Assembly: GCF_024753145.1 (NCBI RefSeq)
Contig: NZ_JANUGU010000001.1
Location: 1,612,001 to 1,676,000, forward strand
DNA from: Massilia terrae
Lineage (GTDB): Bacteria > Pseudomonadota > Gammaproteobacteria > Burkholderiales > Burkholderiaceae_D
DNA length: 64,000 bases
Reading direction: 5' to 3'
The notes under the pieces: generated by a model
The model's database searches: none
Told to the model about the DNA's origin: nothing
The model's input: the letters and a program-made list of their open reading frames with translations, nothing else
In this document: piece after piece, positions 10,314 through 18,624 of the stretch
How the letters are laid out: every line of letters begins with the position of its first letter
Numbering within the stretch: the stretch's first letter is position 1
Program-made: the position numbers and the translations under genes

Positions 10314-10528
10314 ATGCTGCAGGACGGCGCTGCCGTTGTGCTGTATGCGGCAGCGGCGATTGCGCTCGGGGCGTGCATGGCGGCGCTGTGGATCGCGCGC
10401 GGCTATTCCGATTTGGAACGCAGGACGCCGGGCGCGAACGGGAAGCCTCTATCAGGAATCTGTCCAACCCGGCGACCCTGGCCCTGGCGGGTATCGTGCT
10501 GCTGGCCGCTACTCCACCGGGCGCATGA
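10314..10528 (+). pseudogene. Truncated, frameshifted copD-like remnant
   Basis: The frame starting at 10314 begins MLQDGAAVVLYAAAAIALGA and looks like the first membrane segment of CopD, which normally follows copC. After about 45 codons the membrane-like character moves to the +2 frame (NLSNPATLALAGIVLLAATP), which stops at 10528 inside the end of the convergent YncE-like gene. CopD normally has about 300 residues and eight membrane helices, so most of it is missing. The copD identity is inferred from position and the short hydrophobic segments. Confidence 0.5.
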
Positions 10529-11492
10529 CACGCAGCGTCGGGCGCGGTTGGTTCAGCGGCAGGTAGACCTCGTGGCTGCGCGGGTCGGCCGCTATCGTAT
10601 GCGCGTTGCGTCCAGCGCTAATTGAAACGGCCTTCGTCACGCCGTCCGGCCCAATGCGAAACATGTGCACCGGCCCGGACTCGGTTGCGACATACAGCAG
10701 CTTGCGACCCGGGTCGTAGGCCAGCACGTCAGGCTCACCGCCGACCGGGAATTCAGCCGTGACGCGCTTGCTCCGAAGGTCCAGCACGAGCAGTTTGTCG
10801 TTGCCTTCACAGGCGATGAACGCGAGCCGCTGCTCCGGCTCGATCAGCAGGCCGTGGTTTCCATCGGCGTTGGGCAGGCGAATGCGGCCGACGATCTTGT
10901 CGGTGGCGGGATCGAGCTCGACGAGCTCTCCTGTCCCTTCCACGTTGACGTACACATGCCCGCTGATCGGATCGTACTGGCTGTTCCCGACTGTGCCACC
11001 CAAGGCGACCACCGCCACGCGCTTGTGCGTGCGCACATCGATCACGCTCTCCGTCTTGCCCTCCTTGTCCGACACGTAGACCTTGCCGGCACGCGGCGCA
11101 TAGGCCAGCCCGTCGGGATAGCGGCCCACCGGCACGCGCGCCAGGATCGCCAGGCTCGATTCATCGATGACGACCAGCTCATCGCTGCCCGTGGCCGTCG
11201 CAAAGATGCGCCCGAGTTCCGGCACCGCGAGCACGCCGTGCACCTGCCTGACATTGCCGACCGTGCCGAGCACCTTCCCCGATTCGGTGCTCACCACCAC
11301 TACGCTGTCGTCCCCGAGGTGGGCCAGCGCCAGTTTTCCGTTTGCGGCATCGAGGCTCATGTAATCCCACCGCGTGGCCCGCCCGGGCAAAGGAAGATCA
11401 CGCACCAGCTGCAATGTGTCTGCCGCCGCCAAGGCCTGGCAAGATGCGAGCGCGGCGAGCGCGAGCAGTCGGCGCAGATTCAATCGGGGCAT
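10509..11492 (-). CDS. YncE-like exported beta-propeller protein (YVTN repeats)
   Basis: A 327-residue protein starting at 11492 (MPRLNLRRLLALAALASC) after a GGAG ribosome site; the signal peptide ends near ALAAADTL. The rest is a string of roughly 40-residue beta-propeller blades (for example GKVYVSDKEGKTESVIDVRT, GHVYVNVEGTGELVELDPAT, RLAFIACEGNDKLLVLDLRS). Such YVTN/YncE proteins are periplasmic; their function is mostly unknown. The reading frame stays open upstream to 11705, but that part belongs to a decayed gene. The end overlaps the copD-like remnant from the other strand. Confidence 0.8.
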   Translation of the reverse strand: MPRLNLRRLLALAALASCQALAAADTLQLVRDLPLPGRATRWDYMSLDAANGKLALAHLGDDSVVVVSTESGKVLGTVGNVRQVHGVLAVPELGRIFATATGSDELVVIDESSLAILARVPVGRYPDGLAYAPRAGKVYVSDKEGKTESVIDVRTHKRVAVVALGGTVGNSQYDPISGHVYVNVEGTGELVELDPATDKIVGRIRLPNADGNHGLLIEPEQRLAFIACEGNDKLLVLDLRSKRVTAEFPVGGEPDVLAYDPGRKLLYVATESGPVHMFRIGPDGVTKAVSISAGRNAHTIAADPRSHEVYLPLNQPRPTLRVMRPVE

Positions 11493-11812
11493 ATCGTTTC
11501 TCCATTCACTGGTGCGGACTCCAGGTAAAGCCAGCACGCAGACGCCCACCGTGCGCGACGAATCGCTGTCGGCGGCGCGCACGGCGCCTTCGGCCACAAG
11601 CTCACTGTCCGGCGAGATGCCGGCATTGAGCACCAGGCCCGGCGCGGACAGGCTCCGCCGGCTCCCCTCCCGCACCAGGTCCAGATACCCGACCTCGAAC
11701 GCCATCGCGCCGCTCCGGACGACGGTGGCATCCGTACCGTCGAATGGCGAAACGCCTGAGCGGGCCGCATGGCCGCCAGCGCCAAGACCACAGCCAGCAG
11801 CGCGCGCTTCAT
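11493..11812 (-). pseudogene. Remnant of an outer-membrane porin-like gene, frameshifted and truncated
   Basis: The ATG at 11812 overlaps the stop of the upstream MFS gene (ATGA) and encodes a signal peptide, MKRALLAVVLALAAMRPAQA. The next coherent sequence is in another frame: GVSPFDGTDATVVRSGAMAF, then EVGYLDLVREGSRRSLSAPG, then LVLNAGISPDSELVAEGAV. This resembles the N-terminus of exported porin-like proteins that begin PFDGTDA and continue with a REGS-R-LVAP motif. The similarity ends after about 80 residues and the frame runs directly into the YncE-like gene. Frameshift and loss of the barrel indicate a pseudogene; the family call is from memory of the motif. Confidence 0.5.
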
Positions 11813-13056
11813 CGCCCCGGGATCAAATGATTGCGCGGACTCCGGGCCTGCTCCTCCGGCGGCCGGATGTGCCTGAACCTGAAGTACAGCAGCAGATCAT
11901 AGACGATCTTGCAGGCGCCGGCCGCAATCAAGGGCCAGCCGAAGGTACTCAGCGTGAGCATATAGCCTGCCAGCGCCGGACTGGCGGCAGCAGCCAGGCT
12001 GCGCGGCACCGACGTAACGCTCGCCGCCGCGGCACGCTCCTCGGGCGGCGTGATCGCCATGACGTAGGAAGAGCGCGTCGGCACATCCATTTGCGACAGC
12101 GCGCTGCGGGCGATCAACAGCAGCAGCGCCCAGGGCAATGTCGGCGCGAACGGGATCAGGATGAGCAGCAAACTCGATGGCAGGTGCGTGAACACCATCG
12201 TGTTGACCAGGCCGAAGCGACCGGAGATCCAGGCCGCCGCAAGGTACGACACCGCGGAGACGAGTCCGGTCCAGAAGAAGATCGTGCCCGTCGCCATGGG
12301 CGACAGCTGGAACCGGTCGAACAGCCACAAGGCGAACATCGACTGGACCACGAAGCCGCCCCCGAACGCGTCCAGGCTGAACAGGGCAGCCAGCGTATAG
12401 GCGGTGCGCTTCGATTTCCTCAAGGGTGCCTTGCCCCTGCCCTCTTCCGTCTTGCGCAAGGCCGGCAGGCCACGATAGACCAGCGCGCAGGCCATGCCCA
12501 GCACCGCATACAGCAGGAACATGCAGCGTAGCGCCGTCAAGCCATCGACATGAAGCAGCGCGGAGAGCACCTGCGGCAGCCCCGCCATCAGCGCGCCCAG
12601 CGCCGCGACGATCGAGCCGACCACGTTGTAGCGGGCGAAGAAGCCGGTGCGGCGATTATCCTCGACCGTATCGGCCAGCAGCGCGTGCTCGAGCGGCAGG
12701 AACACGCTGACGTCGCCACTGGACGGATTCAGCGTGCCGACGACGGCGATGACGAGCAATGGCCAGAAATCGCTGGCGAGGGCGAAAGCGATGCCGGTAG
12801 CGGCCATCAGCGCGCAGGCCAGCAACAGCCAGCTGCGAAAGCGAAGGCGCCCCGCGTGCAGCCCGACCAGCAAGGACAAGGCGCCGGAGCCGAGCAAGGT
12901 GCCGGTCGTAATGATGCCGACCTCGAATGCGCTCATGCCCAGGCCGATCAGGTAGACCGGCAGCAGCAGGCTGACGTATCCGTCGGCAAATGCGCGCAGG
13001 CCGCGCGCCCATAACAAGCGCGTCAGGACCGACCCATTCGTTTGCAAGGCCGCCAT
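11809..13056 (-). CDS. MFS transporter
   Basis: A 415-residue major facilitator protein with about 12 membrane segments, starting MAALQTNGSVLTRLLWARGL. The early stretch ARGLRAFADGYVSLLLPVYL and the later VPTRSSYVMAITPPEERAAA are conserved-looking MFS regions. The central loop (about residues 205-220, RKTEEGRGKAPLRKSKR) is very basic. The substrate is unknown. It is the first gene of a leftward run that includes the porin-like remnant (four-base overlap) and the YncE-like gene. Confidence 0.8.
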   Translation of the reverse strand: MAALQTNGSVLTRLLWARGLRAFADGYVSLLLPVYLIGLGMSAFEVGIITTGTLLGSGALSLLVGLHAGRLRFRSWLLLACALMAATGIAFALASDFWPLLVIAVVGTLNPSSGDVSVFLPLEHALLADTVEDNRRTGFFARYNVVGSIVAALGALMAGLPQVLSALLHVDGLTALRCMFLLYAVLGMACALVYRGLPALRKTEEGRGKAPLRKSKRTAYTLAALFSLDAFGGGFVVQSMFALWLFDRFQLSPMATGTIFFWTGLVSAVSYLAAAWISGRFGLVNTMVFTHLPSSLLLILIPFAPTLPWALLLLIARSALSQMDVPTRSSYVMAITPPEERAAAASVTSVPRSLAAAASPALAGYMLTLSTFGWPLIAAGACKIVYDLLLYFRFRHIRPPEEQARSPRNHLIPGR

Positions 13057-13108
13057 GAACGGCTCCCCGCCGGCGTCGCCGCCGGAGTGTCTGATCGATC
13101 TCCAGAGA

Positions 13109-13477
13109 TTAGCGCACGGCCTCGATCAGTTCAATGCGATTCCCGAACGGGTCTTCGATGCCGGCGCGGCGGCGCCCGTAAACCTGAACTTCCTCGCGCA
13201 CGGTCACCTGACGCTCGCGCAGCAAAGCGCAGTAGCCGTCGAAATCGTGAACCAGCAGGGCCGGATGGGCTTTTTTGGCAGCGATGAAATTGGGCTGGCT
13301 GCCGATGTGGACCTGCGCCGTTCCCGCCAGGAACCACAGGCCGCCCGAGGCGTTCAGCGGGGCCGGCTTCGGGATCTCGGCCAGGCCCAGCACGCCGCCG
13401 TAGAAGGCCCGCGCCTCTTCGTCGGCGCCGGGAGGAATGGCTACCTGGACGTGGTCGATACCGGCAATGTGGGGCAT
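13109..13477 (-). CDS. VOC-family (glyoxalase/bleomycin-resistance fold) protein
   Basis: A 122-residue single-domain protein starting MPHIAGIDHVQVAIPPGADE. The beginning GIDHVQVAIP and the end IEDPFGNRIELIE are the two classic signatures of the vicinal-oxygen-chelate fold; the His and the final Glu are candidate metal ligands. Single-domain members work as dimers in lyase, dioxygenase or resistance roles; the substrate cannot be named. It stands alone between the MFS gene and the divergent GntR regulator. Confidence 0.82.
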   Translation of the reverse strand: MPHIAGIDHVQVAIPPGADEEARAFYGGVLGLAEIPKPAPLNASGGLWFLAGTAQVHIGSQPNFIAAKKAHPALLVHDFDGYCALLRERQVTVREEVQVYGRRRAGIEDPFGNRIELIEAVR

Positions 13478-13561
13478 GTCTGTTCCTCAGCGCTTGTCGA
13501 GTGCAATGCTGTGCATTATGGCACGGCCAGCGTGATGTCGAAGGGGGCGTGTGCAGGTAGA

Positions 13562-14527
13562 ATGGCAACTTTCCATCCTTCCTTGCAAGCCTTCAGGCAC
13601 ATGGCCAAGCTTCCCACCACGACCCGGCGCAGCATCAACCGCCTGTTGGAACACATTGCCAGCGACTTGCAGGTGGGCGATCTCTTGCCGACCGAAATCC
13701 AGATGACCACGATCGTCGACAGCAGCCGCACCGTCGTGCGCGCCGCCCTGGCTTTCTTCGTGGAGCGCGGGCTGATTGCGGGCATGAAGGACCGGCATCT
13801 GCTCCGCATCCCGGTGCCGGACGATTACTTCGATGTGTCTGCCCTGCACAGCAACACCGAGCAACTGCAAGAGATGCTGATGCGGCTGATTTACCAGCGC
13901 GACCTGCCGCCCGGCGCCGGATTCACCGAAGCCGAACTGTCGCGTGCGGCGGGGGTCAGCACGATCGCGGTGCGCGAATTCCTGATCGGGTTTTCGCGCA
14001 ACGGCCTGATCGAAAAGAATCCGCGCGGTGGCTGGCGCTTGTGCGCCTTCGATACCAAATATGCGCAGGAGCTAGGCGAAGCGCGCGAGATGTTCGAGCT
14101 GAAGGCCATCGAACGCATTGCGACGCTGGAGCCGGGCGATCCCGTGTTCGCCCGGCTGGACGAGCTGCTGGCGCGCCACGAGGCATTGGGCAAGGCGCCC
14201 GCTGCCGCGCATGCGGAATTTCCCGCGCTCGACCGCGAGTTCCACTCCTTCCTCATCAGCCTGCTCGACAACCGGTTCGCGGAAAACCTGAATGACGTCG
14301 TGTCGATGGTCTACCACTATCACTACCAGTGGGACAAAAGCGACGAATTGTCACGCAATCAGTACGCGCTGCTGGAACACCTGGCGATCTTGCGCCCGCT
14401 GTCGCAGGGCGACGCCGCCGCCGCGCATGCGGCCATGTGCACCCACCTGCGCTCCGCACACTCCACGATGCTGAGCTCCTTGCGCAACCGCGAACACAAG
14501 CTTCATCCCGCCCCCAAGGCCGCCTGA
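13562..14527 (+). CDS. GntR/FadR-family regulator with two winged-helix regions
   Basis: A 321-residue regulator. The start at 13562 (MATFHPSLQAF) follows AGGTAG; MAKLPTT at 13601 is a possible alternative. Residues about 14-80 look like one GntR wing (INRLLEHIASDLQVGDLLPT, then SRTVVRAALAFFVERGLI), and residues about 97-160 form a second, standard GntR helix-turn-helix (LPPGAGFTEAELSRAAGVST, then IAVREFLIGFSRNGLIEKNP). An all-helical FCD effector domain follows with metal-site-like residues (EFPALDREFHSFLISLLDN). It precedes the large TonB-dependent receptor on the same strand by about 380 bases and is its likely regulator. Normal members have one helix-turn-helix and about 230 residues. Confidence 0.82.
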   Translation: MATFHPSLQAFRHMAKLPTTTRRSINRLLEHIASDLQVGDLLPTEIQMTTIVDSSRTVVRAALAFFVERGLIAGMKDRHLLRIPVPDDYFDVSALHSNTEQLQEMLMRLIYQRDLPPGAGFTEAELSRAAGVSTIAVREFLIGFSRNGLIEKNPRGGWRLCAFDTKYAQELGEAREMFELKAIERIATLEPGDPVFARLDELLARHEALGKAPAAAHAEFPALDREFHSFLISLLDNRFAENLNDVVSMVYHYHYQWDKSDELSRNQYALLEHLAILRPLSQGDAAAAHAAMCTHLRSAHSTMLSSLRNREHKLHPAPKAA

Positions 14528-14909
14528 GCACCACCGCTCGCCACCTCGTCCCGCTCTCCGGGCAGCCCTGGTTCGGGCACCTTTGCGCGGGCGCCCGCCT
14601 TCTTTCGCCCAGCCGGTGATATGAATTTCGGCATCAATACGCGAAAAAAATGAATTAGAAAGCAACACGCAAGCGGCCTACTATCCTGACCCATACGTTT
14701 GGGAACTTGTCTCCGATCAACTATATGACCGATAAGAGGCCTGGTGTGCCGTGGCCTCTTTACTTCGATAAACTTTGTAAAGATGCGCTGGGATCTTAGC
14801 ATCCGAGTGCTGTGGCGAGATCAACCTGGGAGGGAGTGCCAACGGAATAGCCTGATCAGATAGCGACAGCAATAGCTTTGAAAATAAAAATTATTAAGGA
14901 GAGAGAGTT
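14528..14909. promoter_or_regulatory. 382-bp leader/promoter region of the TonB-dependent receptor
   Basis: No gene is seen here. The region holds an inverted repeat AAGAGGCC (14734-14741) / GGCCTCTT (14753-14760) with an 11-base loop, followed by an AT-rich stretch and a strong ribosome site AAGGAG at 14896-14901, eight bases before the receptor start. The repeat may be a GntR operator or a leader hairpin; it lacks a T-run, so it is not a convincing terminator. Confidence 0.4.
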
Positions 14910-17900
14910 ATGCATCAAAAGGCGTCCGGCCAGATCCGGCTGAATCGATTAAGTTACGCAGTTTCCCTGGCGCTGGCCTCGCTCATGGCCGGCCATGTCG
15001 CGCTGGCCCAGGAAACTCCGGCGGCGCAGCCGGCGGCCACGCCCACGGCCACCCAGCCCGGCGAGATCACCACGGTGGTGGTCAGCACCCGCCGCTCGCA
15101 GCAGTCGGCGATCGACCGCAAGAAAAATGCCGCCACGGCGATGGACTCGATCGTCGCTGAAGACGTCGGTTCGCTGCCGGACCGTAACGTGGGCGAAGCG
15201 ATCTCGCGCATCGCCGGTATCGCGATCGACCGCGGCGACTACGGCGAGGGCATCAGCGTGTCGGTGCGCGGCAACGGCCCGGACCTGACCCGCGTCGAGC
15301 TCGACGGCCAGGCCGTGCAATCGGCCGGCGGCACCGACATGAACGGCGGCGGCGACGGCCGCGGCACCGAGTTCCGCCAGCTGTCCGCCGACCTGATCAA
15401 GAGCGTGGACGTGGTCAAGGGCTCGACCGCCGACATGACCGAAGGTTCGCTCGGCGGCAGCATCCAGATCAAGACCCGTACTTCCCTCGACTTCGACAAG
15501 CCCTTCGTCTCGATCCGCGCGGCGGCCACCAATACCAGCCTGAACAACAAGTGGGATCCGGACTCCAACCTGATCGTCACCAAGAAGTTCCTGGACGGCC
15601 GCCTGGGCGTGATGGCCAACCTGTCGGCCCAGACCCTGACCAACGAATCGCACCAGTTCCAGACTGCGTCCAGCGGCAACACCGGCTATATGCGGATGGT
15701 CGACTTCGACAATTCGCCGGAAAAGACCTTCACCTACCAGCCGCAGACGCTGAACATGGACGACCCGGCGTCGACCACGCCGGTCAACGTGCTCTCCGGC
15801 AGCAACGGCTACAAGTACACCGCCGCCACGCCGCAGGAGATCCTGACGAAATCGGCCGCGGCCCAGACCAAGGCCGATTGCTACAAGGCCTTCCCGACCC
15901 TGTCGACCAGTTCGCCCGAGCTGTCGCCGCTCTCGAGCTCCAACCGCACCACCGCGGTCAACCTGCGCTCGAACGAGCAGCTGTCCTGCCTGCACCAGTG
16001 GGACGACTACATCCCGGCGCTGGTGCGCTACTTCGTCAAGCGCCAGATCGACATGCGCAAGAACCTGGACCTGCGCACCGACTTCAAGGTCAACCGCGAC
16101 CTGACCATCTACGCCAAGGGCAGCTACAACAAGCGCCACGTCGACGACAACTACCTGACCTACAGCCTCGGCAACGTCGCCCTGAACGACAGCGGCTACA
16201 TCGACACCAACAACGTCCGCGCCGCCATCCCGGGCTCGGGGCGCTACCTGTTCCCCAACGCCACCAGCTACTTCAGCGGCCGGCCGCTGGTCACGGGCGC
16301 GGTGATGAACGTGATCCCGAGCTCGGTCGCGGTCGACTCGACCCACCACGTGACCCAGTTCACGGTGGACGGCGCCGGCGTCGGCGTGGACCAGATCCAC
16401 AACGTGATGGGCACCGACACCCGTTACCTGCAGTTCGGCGGCGCCTACCGGCACGATGCGCTCAGCGCCGAGTTCTTCGTCGGCGACTCCAAGTCCAACT
16501 ACTGGCGCGGCGACAAGCGCACGTCCTGGGGCTACACCATCGGGCCGTCGACGCTGACCATGGCGCCGTCCGGCATCTGGGCCTACACCGTGCCCGCGGG
16601 CGTCAACCTGAACGACTGGGCCAAGGCCAGCGTGCTGCTGGCGCCGACCTCGAATACCGCACCGGCGCTGACCCGCACCGTCGCCACCAACTTCGACCCG
16701 AGGGAAGCCGAGACCGGCGAGCGCACCGCCAAGCTCGACCTGGCCTACGCGCTGCCGGAATCGGTGCCCTTCTTCAAGCGCATCAAGTCGGGCTTCAACT
16801 TCCGCGACACCCGCATCGATTCCTGGGGCGCGGGCGGCTACACCGTGCAGGCGGCCACCGGCACGCCGGGCACCGACGGCTACGTTCCCGCCATCACCGT
16901 GCCGGGCAATTCGATCCGCGGCACCATCGTCGGCTGCGCCGATACCGCCGGTTCACTGGGCGCCGGCGGCACCCCGTGCAAATACGGCTACAACCCGAGC
17001 AGCGCCACCTCGCGCGCCGGCCAGATCGTGATGACGCAGCAGCAGTTTGCCGACATCATCTCGGGCGCGATGTATGCGCCGGCCACCCAGACCAGGCTGT
17101 TCAACGGCGCATCGGGCCGTCCGGCCGAACTGATCGACAACTGGACCCAGATCGACGTCGAGAAGGTGTTCGCGATGGCTGGGGTGCCGAACATCAACTA
17201 TGACTGCATCAAGGAATGCGTCGGCAGCGACGGCAAGGTCTACGCCCAGCCGGTCTCGCGCGTGCGCGAGCGCTCCGAAGCGTTCTACGTGATGTCGGAC
17301 TTCAGCCTGGACCACATCCCGTTCACCAGCCGTGCGCTCCCGTTCGGCTGGGAGCTGGAAGGCAATCTGGGCTACCGCTATATCCGGACCAAGGTGCATG
17401 GCTCGGGCCTGGCGACCATCCAGACCTATGTCAAGACGGCGCAATTCAATCCTCTCGATCCGAACAATGCTGCCGGCGTGCTGCTGTACCAGGCCACGCG
17501 GAACGTGGAGCTCGATTCGACGCGTAACGACTTCCTGCCGATCTACAACCTGGCGATGTGGGTCGTGCCGGACAAGGTGGTGGTGCGCTACAACCACGCC
17601 AAGACCGTGGCCCAGCCGCCGGCCAGCCGCCTGTTGGCGGCCGGCACCTGCACGATCGACCCGCGCCGCGACGACACGCTCGGCGAAGGCGCGGACATGA
17701 CCTGCGGCACCTTCGGCAATCCGGCGCTGAAAGGCCAGCAGAACACCAACCAGAACCTGTCCGTCGAGTGGTATCCGAACAAGGACACGATGCTCACGGC
17801 CTCCGCCTACAAGCAGCAAGGCAAGGTTGGCCCGGCCATCACCAAGGGCGTGAACGGGGTGTCGGTGTTTGCCGGCACCGACCTGCTGGCCCCGGGTTCC

Positions 17901-18533
17901 GGCGTGCCGCTCAGCGAGGAGACCTTCTCCTACAACCAGTGGGTCAACGGTCCGGCGGCGGTGCGCACCGGCGTCGAGTTCAGTGGCAAGACCGCGTTCA
18001 CCTTCCTGCCCTGGAAGCTGCGCTACACCGGCCTGGACGCCAACCTGACCCGCCAGCACTCGAACCTGAGCCGCCTGGTGTTCGACTTCCTGAACGGCGA
18101 AACGCTGTCGCCACGCGGCGAGCCGCGCTGGTCCTACAACTGGGCGCTGTGGTATGACGACGGCAAGTTTTCGGCGCGCGTGGCGGTCCAGGGCGTGGGC
18201 GCCAAGTACAGCTGCACGGTGCCTTGCGGCGCGACGCTCAACGGCGTGAACTACAACCTGGGGATCTACCCGAATACCTCGGACCTGGCCACCCGCAGTC
18301 CGCAGTACAACCCGGGTTCGCCGCAGTACACGGACATGACGCGCTACGTCGACGGCAAAATCGCGTACCGGATCTCGAAGTCGCTCGACATCTTCATCGA
18401 GGGCCGCAACCTGACCAACCAGACTGCGACCCAGAGCCTGCCGTCGCTCGGCTACGCAAGTGGTCCGAACTACGCGTCGTACTACTATCCGGGCCGGCGC
18501 ATCACGGTGGGCCTGAACTGGCGCAATCTGTAA
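14910..18533 (+). CDS. TonB-dependent receptor, large (1207 residues)
   Basis: An outer-membrane active transporter energised by TonB/ExbBD. It has a signal peptide (to about ALAQE, residue 35), a TonB-box-like stretch ITTVVVSTRRSQQS (about 53-66), then the plug domain (VAEDVGSLPDRNVGEAISRI, SVRGNGPDLTRVELDGQAV, IKSVDVVKGSTADMTEGSLG) and a long 22-strand barrel ending in aromatic residues (YYYPGRRITVGLNWRNL). The plug style and size match the large Xanthomonas/Caulobacter-type TonB receptors, many of which import oligosaccharides. Several cysteine pairs in the barrel loops (TCTIDPRRDD, MTCGTFGN, YSCTVPCG) are probably disulfides. No carbohydrate enzyme is adjacent, so the ligand is open. Confidence 0.93.
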   Translation: MHQKASGQIRLNRLSYAVSLALASLMAGHVALAQETPAAQPAATPTATQPGEITTVVVSTRRSQQSAIDRKKNAATAMDSIVAEDVGSLPDRNVGEAISRIAGIAIDRGDYGEGISVSVRGNGPDLTRVELDGQAVQSAGGTDMNGGGDGRGTEFRQLSADLIKSVDVVKGSTADMTEGSLGGSIQIKTRTSLDFDKPFVSIRAAATNTSLNNKWDPDSNLIVTKKFLDGRLGVMANLSAQTLTNESHQFQTASSGNTGYMRMVDFDNSPEKTFTYQPQTLNMDDPASTTPVNVLSGSNGYKYTAATPQEILTKSAAAQTKADCYKAFPTLSTSSPELSPLSSSNRTTAVNLRSNEQLSCLHQWDDYIPALVRYFVKRQIDMRKNLDLRTDFKVNRDLTIYAKGSYNKRHVDDNYLTYSLGNVALNDSGYIDTNNVRAAIPGSGRYLFPNATSYFSGRPLVTGAVMNVIPSSVAVDSTHHVTQFTVDGAGVGVDQIHNVMGTDTRYLQFGGAYRHDALSAEFFVGDSKSNYWRGDKRTSWGYTIGPSTLTMAPSGIWAYTVPAGVNLNDWAKASVLLAPTSNTAPALTRTVATNFDPREAETGERTAKLDLAYALPESVPFFKRIKSGFNFRDTRIDSWGAGGYTVQAATGTPGTDGYVPAITVPGNSIRGTIVGCADTAGSLGAGGTPCKYGYNPSSATSRAGQIVMTQQQFADIISGAMYAPATQTRLFNGASGRPAELIDNWTQIDVEKVFAMAGVPNINYDCIKECVGSDGKVYAQPVSRVRERSEAFYVMSDFSLDHIPFTSRALPFGWELEGNLGYRYIRTKVHGSGLATIQTYVKTAQFNPLDPNNAAGVLLYQATRNVELDSTRNDFLPIYNLAMWVVPDKVVVRYNHAKTVAQPPASRLLAAGTCTIDPRRDDTLGEGADMTCGTFGNPALKGQQNTNQNLSVEWYPNKDTMLTASAYKQQGKVGPAITKGVNGVSVFAGTDLLAPGSGVPLSEETFSYNQWVNGPAAVRTGVEFSGKTAFTFLPWKLRYTGLDANLTRQHSNLSRLVFDFLNGETLSPRGEPRWSYNWALWYDDGKFSARVAVQGVGAKYSCTVPCGATLNGVNYNLGIYPNTSDLATRSPQYNPGSPQYTDMTRYVDGKIAYRISKSLDIFIEGRNLTNQTATQSLPSLGYASGPNYASYYYPGRRITVGLNWRNL

Positions 18534-18541
18534 GGCCAGGG

Positions 18542-18566
18542 CCGCCCGCCGCAGTCTGGCGGGCGG
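18542..18566 (+). terminator. GC-rich hairpin after the TonB receptor
   Basis: CCGCCCGCC / GGCGGGCGG with a seven-base loop, ending about 30 bases after the receptor stop. The following TTC is not a true U-tract, so termination is likely but weakly supported. Confidence 0.45.
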
Positions 18567-18624
18567 TTCGGGCAAGCCGGGGGCGCGGCGCGTCCCCAAT
18601 CTCTACATTCGATATAATCGGGCC

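Noticed and set aside
10509-11705. Longer YncE-like protein starting at 11705
   Set aside because: The extra 71 residues lack a signal peptide position and match a decayed neighbouring gene; 11492 has a ribosome site and a signal peptide.
14949-18599. Two long minus-strand open frames across the large TonB receptor
   Set aside because: Low-complexity Val/Asp/Gly/Arg shadows of the receptor gene.
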